Shown: piece by piece, positions 1 to 10,936 of the stretch | Layout: each line of letters starts with the position of its first letter | Numbering within the stretch: position 1 is the stretch's first letter | From: Cristatella mucedo | Taxonomy: Eukaryota; Bryozoa; Phylactolaemata; Cristatellidae | Assembly (NCBI GenBank): GCA_009760855.2 | Contig: WPIO01000036.1 | Coordinates: 1,563,501-1,627,500, forward strand | DNA length: 64,000 bases | Reading direction: 5' to 3' | Program-made: the position numbers and the translations under genes | The notes under the pieces: generated by a model | What the model was told of the DNA's origin: nothing | The model's input: only the letters and a program-made list of their open reading frames with translations | Databases searched by the model: none

Positions 1-32
1 TCTCTTTGTGTCTCTCTGTCTCCGTGTCTCTC

Positions 33-75
<43 letters not shown>

Positions 76-212
76 GTCTCTCTCTGTCTCTGTCTTTCTC
101 TGTCTGTCTGTCTCTGTCTCTCTCCGTGTCTCTCTCCCTCTCTCTCTGTCTCTCTCTCCCCCTCTCCCTCTCTGTCTCTCTCTCTGTCTCTCTCTCCCCC
201 TCTCCCTCTTCC
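1..212. repeat. (CT)n microsatellite with TGTC/CCTC interruptions
   Basis: Pure pyrimidine-rich CT tract with interspersed G and C from the left edge of the window to about position 212. It lies upstream of a PRPF6 exon and so is intronic. Open frames across it (Ser/Leu-rich) are artefacts of the repeat. Confidence 0.95.
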
Positions 213-541
213 CTGTGCCACGTATACGTGCACCCACCCATGCTAAAGTGTGTTGCTGCTTGTTTCCGAAACATGCAGGCTTGAGTCGATACGGCTCGAA
301 AACCGAGCCAGCAACAGGACGATAGCACTGAACCTGTGCGCTAAAGGTGAGGGCCGCCCCGCTTTGGGCCCACTTCCATTTTCACTCGCGAAAGCGTGCG
401 CGTGCGTCCTCCCAGGTGGCAGTGGCGGGCACCGCGGTGCCGCACATGCCACGTGACACCGAAAGGCCACGCCACGGCCGCTGCTCGGTGTTGGGCTGTG
501 CAGCTGCACTGCTTCCTGTCTCTGCTTCCGGCCCCCTGCAG

Positions 542-686
542 CTCTGCAGGAGCAGGAGTGTCCCATGTCGGGCAAGCTGTGGGCCGAGGCCATCTTCCTC
601 GAGCCGCCTCTGCAGAGGCGGACCAAGTCTGTGGACGCGCTGAAGAAGTGCGAGCACGATCCGCACGTGCTGCTCGCCGTCTCCAA
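542..686 (+). CDS. PRPF6: PRPF6 exon (third from last)
   Basis: Acceptor CCCCCTGCAG at 532-541 after a pyrimidine-rich run; alternative acceptor CTCTGCAG ends at 549. Donor AA|GTACGT at 687. The exon carries the [16 protein letters not shown] block and ends in the middle of a Lys codon. Confidence 0.9.
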
Positions 687-1860
687 GTACGTGCAGCGTC
701 CGCACTCGCGCGAGCCGCGACTGCTGCTGCTCACCACGTTTGGCCACAGCCGCCGTGCCTGCTGCTGATGCTGCTGCTGTGGCCGCCACCGACGTGATTG
801 CCACCATCGACGTGATTGCCGCAGCCACCACACCACGTTTGGCGACGGTGGTGGGGGCGGGCTTCCACTGACTACGCACTCACTAGCTGGACCGCAGGGC
901 AGAACGTGCCGATCGCTAGCGTCTACTGGTGTCAGTCCTTGCAGCCGCTGCCGCCTCTGCATCGTGCACCGTCTGCTCGTCCGCTCGCAAAGTGCTGCGA
1001 GTGACTTTGCATCGCCTCGTCGTCTGCACGTCGCTCGTGCTGCGCTTTTCTCGCGTACGTAGGCTGTTCTGGTCGGAGCGGAAGACCAACAAAACGAGAG
1101 AGTGGCTCATGAGAACTGTCAAGCTCGATCCCGATCTCGGTGATGCCTGGGGGTATTTCTACAAGTTTGAGATCATGTCCGGTACCGAGGTGAGATTGCT
1201 GTCCTTTGGGCTGTGTTAAACGTCATTCAGACTTTGCCGTTTGATTTCCAGCCATTTCTCTGCTCGGCATCTGCTTCGTTTGAAGCTCGCACTCTTCATC
1301 TCTTCCACTGCAGTCTGTTAGCCAGCGACGGGGTTGAGCATTTTCCATTGTCTTCGTTTGTTGCCAAGGTCATACAGACTAGGCCTAGTACTCAGAACCA
1401 TAAAGTGCTCGCAAGCCAGTATAGACGTCCCAAACTACAAGTGTGTGTGTGCGTGCGTGTGCGTGGCTACTCGAAAACAATGAAAGAAGACGTGTAACGC
1501 AGAACTGCCCGACGTGAAATCGGGCAAATTAATCAGGACCTCGAAAAAGGGCGGTCTTGGCCCAACACGGGCTCAGTTGTTACTGTTCAACCTTCTATTG
1601 TTTAACCTTCTCCAAGCACCAGACGCCATCATACTCACGTGGCTCAGCTATGCTTCTCGCTTTCCCTTTGACCCGAGCGCCCGCCCACGGCGTTTTCTTC
1701 TTTGCAGGAGCAGCAGCAGGAGGTCAAGAGCCGCTGCGTCAACGCCGAGCCTCGGCACGGCGAGCAGTGGTGCGCCGTGTCCAAGGACATCAAAAACTGG
1801 CGCAAGAAGACGGACGAGGTGCTCGCGCTCGTCGCCAGAGCCGTGCCGGTCCCGACCTAG
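542..1860 (+). CDS. PRPF6: PRPF6 (pre-mRNA processing factor 6), C-terminal three exons; gene continues left of window
   Basis: PRPF6 is a HAT-repeat protein of the U5 snRNP that bridges U5 and U4/U6 in the tri-snRNP in the nucleus. The window encodes about the last 140 residues. Recognised stretches are LWAEAIFLE followed by [20 protein letters not shown], then LFWSERK, then LDPDLGDAW and FYKFE, then [16 protein letters not shown] and a short tail ending VPVPT. All follow the order of the vertebrate protein and match it closely except for the last few residues. Exons are 542-686, 1063-1189 and 1708-1860, all with GT-AG borders and compatible phases (AA|G across the first junction, in-phase GAG|GAG across the second). 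The stop is TAG at 1858-1860. The start of the first exon is 542 if the first of two neighbouring AGs is used, or 550 if the second. No break or frameshift is seen. The upstream exons lie outside the window. Confidence 0.93.
1063..1189 (+). CDS. PRPF6: PRPF6 exon (penultimate)
   Basis: Acceptor GTACGTAG ends at 1062 and donor GAG|GTGAGA starts at 1190. The 127-bp exon completes the split Lys codon and encodes LFWSERK to SGTE, ending in phase 0. Confidence 0.93.
1708..1860 (+). CDS. PRPF6: PRPF6 last coding exon with stop codon
   Basis: Acceptor TTCTTTGCAG ends at 1707. Encodes 50 residues: a Gln-rich start, then [16 protein letters not shown], then a divergent tail ending VPVPT and TAG. Vertebrate PRPF6 ends with a different short tail, so the last residues are lineage specific. 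Confidence 0.93.
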   Translation, partial: EQQQEVKSRCVNAEPRHGEQWCAVSKDIKNWRKKTDEVLALVARAVPVPT

Positions 1861-3087
1861 CAGCTCGGAGCTCGCTCGCACTTGGTGCCGATCGCCGCCG
1901 CCGTCGACCGCGGTTCCCGTTGGCGGCCGACTGTCAAGGCAGCGCCGGCTTGCAGACGCGGACTCGTCGTATGCGTCGTCCCTCGTCGCTCGCTCGCTCT
2001 TGTGGACGCGTCTTCTTTCTGCTAGCTGCTGTCGACTCGAAGCAGTCGACGGGGAAGACAGCTGTCGACAGATTGCGATCTAATTTCCGGGGCTCCTCCA
2101 TCGACGGCCGCATCTGAGCGGCTGTGTGGCACTGCGGACGCCCGAGATGATTGGTCAGCGAGCTGCTGCCATCCGAGGGCCAGGTGGTGGCCGTCTCGAG
2201 GGTGCAGCCTATCTCGTCGCTGCCGCCGAGGCCTGCTGCCGGCACCGGGAAGGTTGCACCAGGTGTGCCTGCGTCCGACAGTTGTATACTCTCATTGCAC
2301 TCCGTTCGCCCGTTTCACCCGTGCCCGTGATTGCTGTGTATATTTATATATATATACAATGCGATATATCGATGTACCGGCCATTCGCCACGACTTGTGC
2401 ATCGAAACTGGGAAGAAGCTGTCGCGTTAACTAGTGCAGTGCGCTGGCAGTTAGGGCTGTCAGCTTGAAACTCGGGTGAGCAATGTGACATTTTCCAAAG
2501 GAAGTGAGTACTGTGGCGGCTGGAGGGGGGAGGGCAGCGGCCGAGGCTCCACAGTCGGCGCCTCAATAATTGTAAGGCATTTGTATGGCACCCTAAGAGA
2601 ACCAAATCTCCTTCTGGGCACTTTGCATGCTCTTGTAAGGAAGCGTGTGTATTGGTTTGTGATAGCATGCACAGTGCCGGCACTCATAGGAATGAAGGGA
2701 TAATTCACACGAGCTGAGCAAACACGTTTCGGAACAGGTGGGCTAATAAATAGCCTTTTATTAAACTAGCAAACAATTTCCATAAAGATCATTTAACAAA
2801 CAAGGTAATTTAATCAAGCTGTTTTTGAATTCTGAATAATTAATTAAACGATGAAGACTATTAATTTCCATTTGCTTGAATTGAATTTTATTAGTTTTAA
2901 CAATTCTTACCTGCATAAGGAAATTGGTAAATCGTCCTGATATTTTTGAGACGATACTCATCATCGCTGTGCCATCGTAGCAGCGCTATGGATGTCACAA
3001 GGGTACACAATGTTACTCTTGATGCCAGTCACTAGTATTTACGGAACGCGTGGATGGACTCGTGTACTCACATTCATAAAGATATAG
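1861..3087. other. PRPF6 3' UTR and flank, no further gene seen
   Basis: GC-rich to about 2300, then a TATA-rich patch at 2338-2357, then AT-rich DNA from 2740. Open frames are short and lack recognisable domains. Confidence 0.5.
2745..2750 (+). terminator. Candidate polyadenylation signal for PRPF6
   Basis: AATAAA about 890 bp after the PRPF6 stop, in a region with no other gene. It is the first canonical hexamer I noticed in the 3' flank; use as the real 3' end is inferred. Confidence 0.35.
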
Positions 3088-3455
3088 GTTAATGTCAAGT
3101 CAGTTGATGTCGTGACGTCAGTCGGCAGAGTTCAAATCTTTCGGAGTGGATACGAACGAAGGGTACAGTCTCCGGAAGGATTTGAGATTAGTTAGAGGCA
3201 CACCTAAACGACTCGAGTTATAAGAGCCGCCGGCACGACGGGTAGCCTGATTTTAGGAAGCATTTCCAATAATAGACCAGAGTAGGAAGACCTAAAAGTG
3301 AGTGACAGAACCCTTTAATTCGTTACACTTCTTGATTGGGAGTCTGTGAGAATCGGTGGAACATGGTCGTTGTGAAGTTCACGGCAGACAGAAAAACCTG
3401 GCTGCCGAGTTTTGCATCACCAAGTGTCTTATTGCACTGGCTGAATGACTTATAA
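3088..3455 (-). mobile_element. Old, decayed LINE family 1 (CR1/L2 clade) 3' fragment
   Basis: On the minus strand it matches the C-terminal end of the family 1 reverse-transcriptase ORF and start of the 3' UTR. Shared landmarks on the + strand are CGGAAGGATTTGAG (near 3171) and CCTAAAAGTGAGTGACA (near 3290), which also occur in the clearer copies at 11168-11960 and 35744-36745. Many substitutions and indels; no open frame. Confidence 0.7.
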
Positions 3456-3473
3456 GTCGTGGATTATATATAT

Positions 3474-3558
3474 AATTATATAGTTCATTTATGTAGCGCC
3501 CCAAGAGAACTTCATCTCTATTCAGGCGCTTCACATATGCCTCGGGGCTCGAGCCCCA
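3474..3558 (-). mobile_element. SINE-A fragment (tRNA-derived with LINE-type tail), truncated after B box
   Basis: Minus-strand copy of the tail block and B-box block seen in full at 40602-40740. The + strand shows GCGCCCCAAGAGAACTT, CAGGCGCTTCACATATGCC and GGGGCTCGAGCCCC, the last being the complement of a tRNA B box. The A-box half is absent. Confidence 0.8.
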
Positions 3559-3685
3559 TGCAACTGAAAGAAGATCCGTTGTATGCTCGTATTAGCCACC
3601 TTCATAAGCACGTAATCTGTGCGTACATAAACGAGGACCGTTTGCGAACTAATAAAAAAGGCCACCGGATTACAGAAGTCTAGAC

Positions 3686-3765
3686 GGGATGTCGTGAAGG
3701 TGTCGACCAGCTAGGCGGTTCGTGAAAAGCAACCGCCTTACCTAGTGAGCCATTGCGGTGCCTTA
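3686..3765 (-). mobile_element. SINE-B 5' fragment
   Basis: The + strand GAAAAGCAACCGCCTTACC and GTGAGCCATTGCGG correspond to the A-box half of the SINE-B copies at 56025-56222 and 60025-60206, in minus orientation. The rest of the SINE is missing. Confidence 0.6.
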
Positions 3766-3849
3766 ATACTACCGACAATTTCGCTATATCAATGAGGTAG
3801 TGACATTCGCCAACCGGAAAACAAGTAATAGCAATTCACGATATAGTGT

Positions 3850-6800
3850 CCTTAGAAAACAAATGGTTAGTGGTAGCATGCTCAATAAACAAGAATAATA
3901 CGGTTAGGGGTGACATGCCTTGGTCAGCACACATAAGCACATCAAGGACGAATCTCGGAGACCCACTAAATGCTGTGATAAATAGATGCTCCTTTAGTTT
4001 CTTTTTAAATGTCAAGTCAGGGGATGTCGTGACACCAATTGAAAGTGAGTTCCGAGATTTCGGGGCGTACGAACTAAAGGCACGGTCTCCAAAAGATTTG
4101 AGGTTTGTACGAGGTATAGGTAAGCGATTAGATTCCGAAAAGCAGATCGTACGGTACTTTGCTAGATGGAGGAGTAAATTGGATAGGTAAGCTCCAAAGA
4201 ATGAAGGGACCGAAAGGTAATGACTAAACCTTGAAGTCAGTGCTTTGCTTTCGTTGTTTGACTGGTAGCCAGTGCAGGTCATCAAGAAGTGGTGTGATGT
4301 GGCAACTGCGACGCTCACGAAAGACAAGCCTAGCTGCAGAGTTTAGCACCAGCTGTAAGCGCCTGATTGCACAGGCCGGTAGACCTGCAAGCAGTGAGTT
4401 ACAGAAGTCAAGACGGGATGTCACACATGCATGGACCAATTTAGATGTGGTATCCCTGTGTAAACAAGCCCGAATTTTAGCAACGTTATGTAGCTGAAAG
4501 CATGCAGACTTGACTGTGGAGCTGATGTGTTCGTCTACGGTCACTATGGAACAGGACACCTAGATTTTTCGCAGATGCAACAGGAAATATGCTGACAGAG
4601 CCCATTTTGAAAATTAACCTTGCTAATTTCTGTGTGATGTTAAGTTTTGCCAGAAATAGTAGGTTTTTTTATCAACTTTCAGTTTAAAAAGGTTTGCTGT
4701 CATCCATGTACGCATGTCATCAATAGATGCAGCAAGGGAGTTGAGAGAATTTAATGTGCTGGAGGGCTGGGAGGGACCAAAGCAAAGGTACAACTAAGTG
4801 TCCTCTGCATAGAAGTGAAAGCCTAGATTGTGCTTGGTGATCATATCGGCAAGAGGGAAAGTATAAACCATGATAAGAATCGGACCGAGCACAGAGCCTG
4901 GGATAACCTATATTTCAGAGGTTCCTCGGATGATCTTTGTACATTCACATCAATACTCTGGAGTCTCCCACTGAGATAGGATGTGAACCAATGCAATGCA
5001 GTGCCAGTGATGTACAAGCGAGATGAGAGGCACTCAAGAATGACTTGGTCATCGATAGTATCAAAAGCTGCCGAAAGATTCAGCAAGACAAGCAGAGATA
5101 CTCTACCTAAGTCTGCATTTCTAAGTAGATCGCTATATACTCGAAGCAATGCTGACTCTGTGGAGTTATTAGCTCTAAAACCAGACTAGAACTTACTAGC
5201 AAGGTTTGAAGTTTCAATATATGAGTTCAGCTGGTCTGTCACGACTCGCTCCAGTACCTTTGATAGAATCGGTGGAAGGCAGACTGGGCGGAAGTTGCTC
5301 AAGCTCTAATGCTTTAGTGTTTCTTACCTGAGTAGTGGCCTGGCTACAGCCTTTTTGAAAAAGTTCTGGGACATGACCTGAGGCTAGTGAAATATGTATT
5401 ATGTTAGTTATGTATAGCAGCAGCAGATCAATGCATCTTAAAAGCAGGACAGTGGGAATACGGTCTAGAGGACTAGTTGTTTTTTTGAATGGGTCCTAAA
5501 CTTCGGGACGAGGACACTAGTGACGTCCTTGAATGTAGACATTGAGGTGCCGCATGGAGTTGATAGACAAGATTCCAGGGAGGATGCTGCCATCTTATAG
5601 ATGGACTCCCTGATCTTGTCTATCTTCTTGACGAAGAAGCTAGAGAAGCGATCAACTGGATCATCACAGGGATCACTAGGTAAGGAGCTAACTTGGGAGC
5701 GGTTAATGAGATGGTTGATTGTCAACATAAGCATTTATGGATTATGCATCTGTGATTCAACAATATTTTTTATAGAAGCAAGACTTGGCCTCTGCTAGGA
5801 TCGATTAGTACGATCTACATTAGTCCTCGTATGCCTGTCGGTGAACAGTCAGGCCTGATCTTTTGCATGCTTTATCAAGCTTGTGCTTAGTAGATCTAGC
5901 TAGTTTAATGTCTGCAGTAAACCATAGGCCGTCTGGGCGAGGGCGCAGTGTGCTTTAGTCAGATGTGCAAACTTATTAAGCATGTCAGCTAGTGTCATGT
6001 TGTACCAATGATGACAGGTCAGAAGGGGGATTGAGCAGCAGAGGCGAGGCAGATATTCTCGCACGAGCAGCATCGATGTCAAGGGTCTTAAGGTTTCACG
6101 ATTCACAGGTGATGTTAGATGAGGAGGAGGAGGGCATACATTGTAGACTGAATGAGATCTGCATGTGGTCAGACAATCAGGATTTTGTGATGATTGGGAA
6201 TGATAAAGTGAAGTTGCATGACAAATTTTGGTCGAGTGTGTGACCCTTGATGTGAGTAGGGCCATGCACCTGAGCCACAAGAGACAATGAGTCAGTCAGT
6301 TCACGAAATTCAGCGATGAAGGTGTCAGATTAGTTATAAAAATGAACGTTGAAGTCATCCATAATTAGGAAAGATTGATTTTATGCGCACAGAATTAAAA
6401 TGAGATCGGAGAAATCTGAGATAAAAAGAGGACTTGGTACCTGGTATCGATAGACTACTGCCACCATCGGTAGCTTGTTGTCGGGTGAAATCAAGACAAC
6501 AGATTCGATAAACCTCTTCAAAGATACTGAACACGGCTGGAAATATAAATTCGAGCCTGTGATAATAGTGTCTCCACATCAATTTTGATTGATCTAGGGG
6601 TGTGAAAGAAGGAGAAACCAGTCGGGGCTGCATCTTTAGTTATGGGGCTGTTTACCGATTTCAGTCAAGGCAAGCAGATCGATACCTTTTTCAGAAATAA
6701 GGTGGCTTACTAATAGGGGTTTATTGCACATTGAGCGAGGATTCCAATGGCAAGCGTTAAGATGGGCCGCCGGAGTTATAACAGGCCTAATGACAAATTG

Positions 6801-6905
6801 AAAATGCCAATGGAATACCAAACGAACGGATACTGCATTCGTGCATTCGTGACAACCGGTTTTTGTCCTGGTTCGCCAGGATGCAGTGATCCCGATTTTC
6901 ACTGT
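3850..6905 (-). mobile_element. LINE family 1 (CR1/L2 clade), long inactive copy: endonuclease plus reverse transcriptase, 3' tail missing
   Basis: Reading right to left, the minus strand encodes endonuclease start (WNPRSMCNKPLL near 6720-6770), more endonuclease and linker frames (6355-6633, 5900-6280, 5465-5734), the RT core (LNLSAAFDTIDDQV, 4841-5149) and the C-terminal RT region (4224-4559 and 3836-4327). The order matches the copy at 48895-52227. Many stops and frameshifts break the ORF, so it is a dead copy. Between 5160 and 5460 the RT signatures are degraded but recognisable. The element stops in the 3' UTR near 3850; the stem-loop and (ATT)n tail seen in other copies are absent. Confidence 0.88.
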
Positions 6906-6916
6906 GGTGCATCATC

Positions 6917-7860
6917 AACTTACTAGTAATGGGCAAACCAAGTGTGATTCAGAAATTAGAAAGACTAACGCTCAAAATTGGCTCCGCAAGCATATCTCCT
7001 GTTGAATCTGCACGAAATCTAGATGTCATGTTCCAAGGTGACCTTTCGTTGGACGACCACATCAGCTCCGCAATCAAGTTTACCTACTTTCAGCTACATA
7101 ACATTGGTAAAATACGAGCTTGTTTAGACGGGGATACCACATCTTAATTGGTCCAAGCATGCGTGACATCCCGTCGTAACTTCTGTAACTCACTGCTTGC
7201 TGGCCTACCGGCATGTGCAATCAGGCGCTTACAGCAGGGGCAAAACTCTGCAGCTAGTCTTGTCTGTCGTGAGCGTCACAGTTGCCACATAAAATCACTT
7301 CTCGCCGACCTGCACTAGCCCAGTCAAGAAATGCATCGACGTCCAGGTTTTGTTGCCCACTTTTAGGTCCCTTCATTCTTTGGCTCCAGCCTACTTATCA
7401 GATCTACTCCCTCACCAGGCTAAGCTTCGTATCACCCGCTTTCGGAATCTTGCTGTTTACCTCTACCTCGTATAAACCTCAAATCCTTTGTAGACCGTGC
7501 ATTTAGTTCGTATGCTCCCAAACCTTGGAACTCACTCTCGACTTGCGTCTTGACATTCCCTGACTTGTCCACATTAAAAAAAAACTAAAAACGCACCAAT
7601 TTTTCGACAGCCTTTCGTGGATCCCAGTGATTCGTCCTTGATGTGCTTATGCGTGCTGGCACTGTGGCACTGCCACTAATCAAATTTGCATGCTGATCCT
7701 GTGCATGTCACTTCTAACCATGCTATTATTGTTATTTATTGAGCATGGTACCACTAACCATTCGATTGTGTTTCCTTTGCAGCAAATGTAAAGCGCCTAG
7801 AAAGAGATTAGGTTCTCCGATGGCACTTTATCAAGTGTGTTACTATTATTATTATAATCA
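6917..7860 (+). mobile_element. LINE family 1, 5'-truncated copy with stem-loop and (ATT)n tail
   Basis: Starts at a GGGCAAACCAAGTGTGATTC block inside the RT ORF and runs through the C-terminal RT region, broken by several stops, and the 3' UTR. It ends with AAAGCGCCTAGAAAGAG and a short ATT repeat. It lies head to head with the copy at 3850-6905, only about 12 bp away. Confidence 0.9.
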
Positions 7861-7869
7861 ACTCCATAC

Positions 7870-8975
7870 AGAAGAGCACAGGAAGAACTAAATGACCTGG
7901 TTAGTGATTTCGACGCATCCAAGAACAAGGCAACTTTGCTAGGATCAAGACTCCAACAATGGAATGTTCTCGAAAGAGGATGACACGATTATTTTAAATG
8001 GAAAGCGCCACCAGCGCCTGGATCAATCTGGGCATTCTGTTCTTACATTGAGGGGCTCATGAAGGCCTCACAAATCACTCATGACACACAAGAACGGAAA
8101 CTAATTGTAGACTCTTCGAAACGGAGTCTTGAGGCTATGCTTTTGCACAATGGAAACTGGCCTTTATCTATTCCAGTAGCGTATCGTGTCCACATAAAAG
8201 AGACATACGATAACTTAAAGCAGCTACTAAATTAAATTGAGTATCACAAGTACAACTGGAACCTCTGTTGTGACCTGAAGGTAGTTGCCTTTTTAATGGG
8301 ACTGCATCCGAAATACACAAAACACACCTGTTTGTGTGTGTGTCTGTGACATGGCCATGCAAGGGAATTTCGCTACTTGTGGAAGGAATGGGCTCGAAGA
8401 CAAATTGTTGCAGTTTAAGAGAAGAATATCCAGCACCCATCTCTGGTCGAGGCTCAAAAAATCCTACGACCACCCTTTCACATTAAACTAGGTTTGATGA
8501 AGAACTTCGTGAAAGCTATGGGACGGACTTCTACATCTTTCCGATATCTGCATGAACAATTCCGTCGACAAAGCAAAGATTAAAGTTTGGGAGAGTTTTT
8601 GTGGGTCCTCAGACTTGATAGCTCTTCAAAAATGACCGGTTCAACATCCTCTTGCGCAGAGTGTCTGCAAACATATTTGGGAAAGTTAGGGCAGAAAACT
8701 ACAAGGAACTAGTTGATGCAGTATCACAAACTTGGCTGCAATATGTCTCTAAAGACCCATTTCCTTCATAGCCATTTGGATTTTTCCCCTCACAACTGTA
8801 TTATGGCTAGTGATGCAAATTGTGAACGTTTTAATGAATATATCGCAGCAATGGAACAAAGATAACAGGGGTTCACTACAATGCTGGCTGAATGCTGCTG
8901 GACACTTCCCAGGTATGCTTTCGAACACCTGTACAAGAGACAGATGAAGAAATCCAGGAAGTAGTTACGACTCCA
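7870..8975 (+). pseudogene. Decayed copy of an uncharacterised transposase-like protein family
   Basis: I recognise this as a family found in repeat-rich invertebrate genomes and usually annotated as uncharacterised. Translating + in several frames gives the family's blocks in order: a start like LNDLVSDFDASKN with LLGSRLQQWNVLERG (7890-7980), then SSKRSLEAMLLHNGNW (8115-8160), SIPVAYRVHIKETYDN (8167-8214), CCDLKVVAFLMGLHPKYTK (8270-8326), RPPFHIKLGLMKNFVKAMG (8468-8522) and, near the end, DFFPHNCIMASDANCERFNE (8780-8840). At least five frame changes or stops interrupt it, so it cannot encode a full protein. The invariant acidic residues in the SSKRSL, DLK and CERFNE blocks suggest a DDE-like enzyme, but that is inference. 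A second copy lies at 52965-53530 on the minus strand. The family name is not known to me. Confidence 0.7.
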
Positions 8976-9339
8976 TTTTACAGGTATTAAACGCAGACCT
9001 ATTACTATTGGCACGTATTTCGTGATTTACACATTAATTTATTACAGATTGCAAAAGTAAAGCAAATTTTGCAATTTGACTCATATTCGTGTTGAACACA
9101 TACAAATGGATAAGAAATGATGAAATTTGTTTCAGTAACATGACTTTGTTAAAATTTGTTGATCAGTGTTTTTGCTAGCTGATTGCTTTTTGGTTTGCAA
9201 AACCCTCATGGCTTAATATCTGCGAGCAAATGAGCCAATATATAAGCATCTCCAACCCAATCGTCCAGGTGAACATGGCATTCGGCAATTCACTAAAAAC
9301 ATGTCTACGTTCGCACTCACTTAATTGCAAATGTCTTTT

Positions 9340-9735
9340 GTTCGCACACGAGAGAGCCAGCCGATGCCCAACACCGACAGTTTATTACCAACGCACGGAG
9401 CCGAAGAGCGCACGGCTCCCTTCGGCCTCTACTCACACTCGACTCCCCACTCCCCTGGTCGACTCCGATGATTCATCGACAGCAACTGTGCACCGGCCGA
9501 CCCTGATGGTGAATCCACCATCTGGTCCATGCCACATCAAAGGCGGACCACAGCAGTGCACTGGCCGACCCTGATGGTGAATCCACCATCTGGCCACCAG
9601 CTGGTTACCGGCCTGTGGCCATACCACATCACAGGCGGACCACAGCTGTGCACCGGCCTCTCTCAGTGGTGCTTCTAACAGCTCACCGGTGGCTTATCAG
9701 AGGAGCCTGCATACAATACATACATACGAACTACA
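9340..9735 (-). mobile_element. Diverged LTR of the 12784-16299 Ty3/Gypsy family, with an internal tandem duplication
   Basis: The minus strand matches the 290-bp LTR of the young element: ACAGTTTATT near 9380 (complement of the AATAAA region), GGTGAATCCACCATCTGG, AGGCGGACCACAGC and GGTTACCGGCCTGT. A block of about 68 bp is repeated (first copy from about 9491, second from about 9559). At 9737-9766 it continues into DNA that in the young element lies just inside the 3' LTR (TTGACCTTAAGGTCACAAGT), followed by a repeat of the LTR start. It is therefore an LTR plus a trace of interior, not a clean solo LTR. Confidence 0.75.
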
Positions 9736-10485
9736 CGCTCCCTTGACCTTAAGGTCACAAGTCAGGAGCCGGCATACAATACATACATACATACGTACAT
9801 ACGAACTACAGCAAAGCGTATCGAATGGGACCTATTTTACGCTGGCGATTCCGGCTTCTGTGTTCGAGCACTGTTTAGCTGTCTTAGTTGACCCATAGAG
9901 GGTACCAAGCTATCAATTGGGTGGCGGAAGAAAGATACTATTCCGAACCAAGGTTTCTGCCCAAGTGGGCGTGCTCTCCGGCTCCACTACTAAGTATGGA
10001 GAAAGCAAAGTATGCCTCGCACTCTTCAATTTCCTTCAACTTACTAGTGTTTGGAGAAAGGAAGTGATTAGTTATGGATATTTAGTTAAGCTACTTTAAA
10101 AATTTAATCCACGCTGCTGAGTTTCAATTTTAATATTTCTGAATGAGAAGTTGTTTTTTGCACTCAATATCCTCAAAAAAGTGAGGCATGAAACAATTAA
10201 GATCATCTAGGTGCACTGCATGTAATGAGCGAGCCGCGGTCGCTCTTACCGGCTATTGCTGTTATCCGAGACAGGATTGTCTATTTGAAGTTAAACTTGA
10301 TGACATCCTGATTGATAAGCTGCAGCAGATAAGCACATAGTTTACCGCCACCCCTTCTAGTATAGCCAACTTCTCTGCCCCTCATCGAAAGGTCCCCGTG
10401 CATATTAGTAGTTCACTCGCGGGCATCAATTGACAAGCGGTGCGGCTTTCGGTATGTCTGGCTAAGCTAGACGAAATTGGAGCCC
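9736..10485. other. No gene seen; CATA-rich repeat and intergenic DNA
   Basis: A short CATACATACA microsatellite occurs at 9715-9725 and 9777-9800. From 9830 to 10485 I see no domain, repeat match or RNA gene. Confidence 0.4.
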
Positions 10486-10486
10486 C

Positions 10487-10645
10487 AAGTGGCACACTGG
10501 GTAAGGCGGTTGGTTTACACGACCTTGGGCCAAGGTTGAGGGTTCGAATCCTGCGGTGGGTGATCCGCGCTGCAAGAGGTGGTGATAGCCATGAAGACTC
10601 TTCTGCCGAGATACAAAAGAGGCTGTTAAATCAGCTTGCACTTTT
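10487..10645 (+). mobile_element. SINE-B (tRNA-derived), plus strand
   Basis: Contains an A-box-like segment (GTGGCACACTGGGTAAGGCG) and a canonical B box (GGTTCGAATCC at about 10541), followed by GCGGTGGGTGATCC and AAGACTCTTCTGCCGAGATA. This is the sense orientation of the copies at 37345, 45695, 56025 and 60025. It is a short dispersed element rather than a tRNA gene: no cloverleaf acceptor stem or CCA is seen. Confidence 0.85.
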
Positions 10646-10936
10646 TAAATTACGTCTAGTATCATAAAGTCCACGCACGTTCCACACTGTCTCGGTCTCG
10701 CGTCCCACTTTAAACTTCTCACCAGCCTCTCTGTCGACCTTCAGACTCTGCTTAAATGCTCTGTGATTGACGTTGTTCTTGACCTTTGGTAGCGATTCGA
10801 TTCCTGAAGTACTGTGACTGCCGATCATTAGGTAGATGGCCAATTACCAAACGATACAGGACTAAGCTTATAGTCTATCGACACTCTGCAAGGGGAGAAT
10901 GGCGAAAAGGAGCGATACACGCGGACTTTCCAGTAA

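Noticed and set aside
6-325. Ser/Leu-rich open frames at the left edge
   Set aside because: Translations of the (CT)n repeat; no start context or domain.
9433-9627. Minus-strand coding gene
   Set aside because: Frame lies inside an LTR and its repeat, with no homology beyond that.
10487-10645. tRNA gene with B box GGTTCGAATCC
   Set aside because: Same sequence recurs as a dispersed SINE with non-tRNA tail; no acceptor stem pairing was found.
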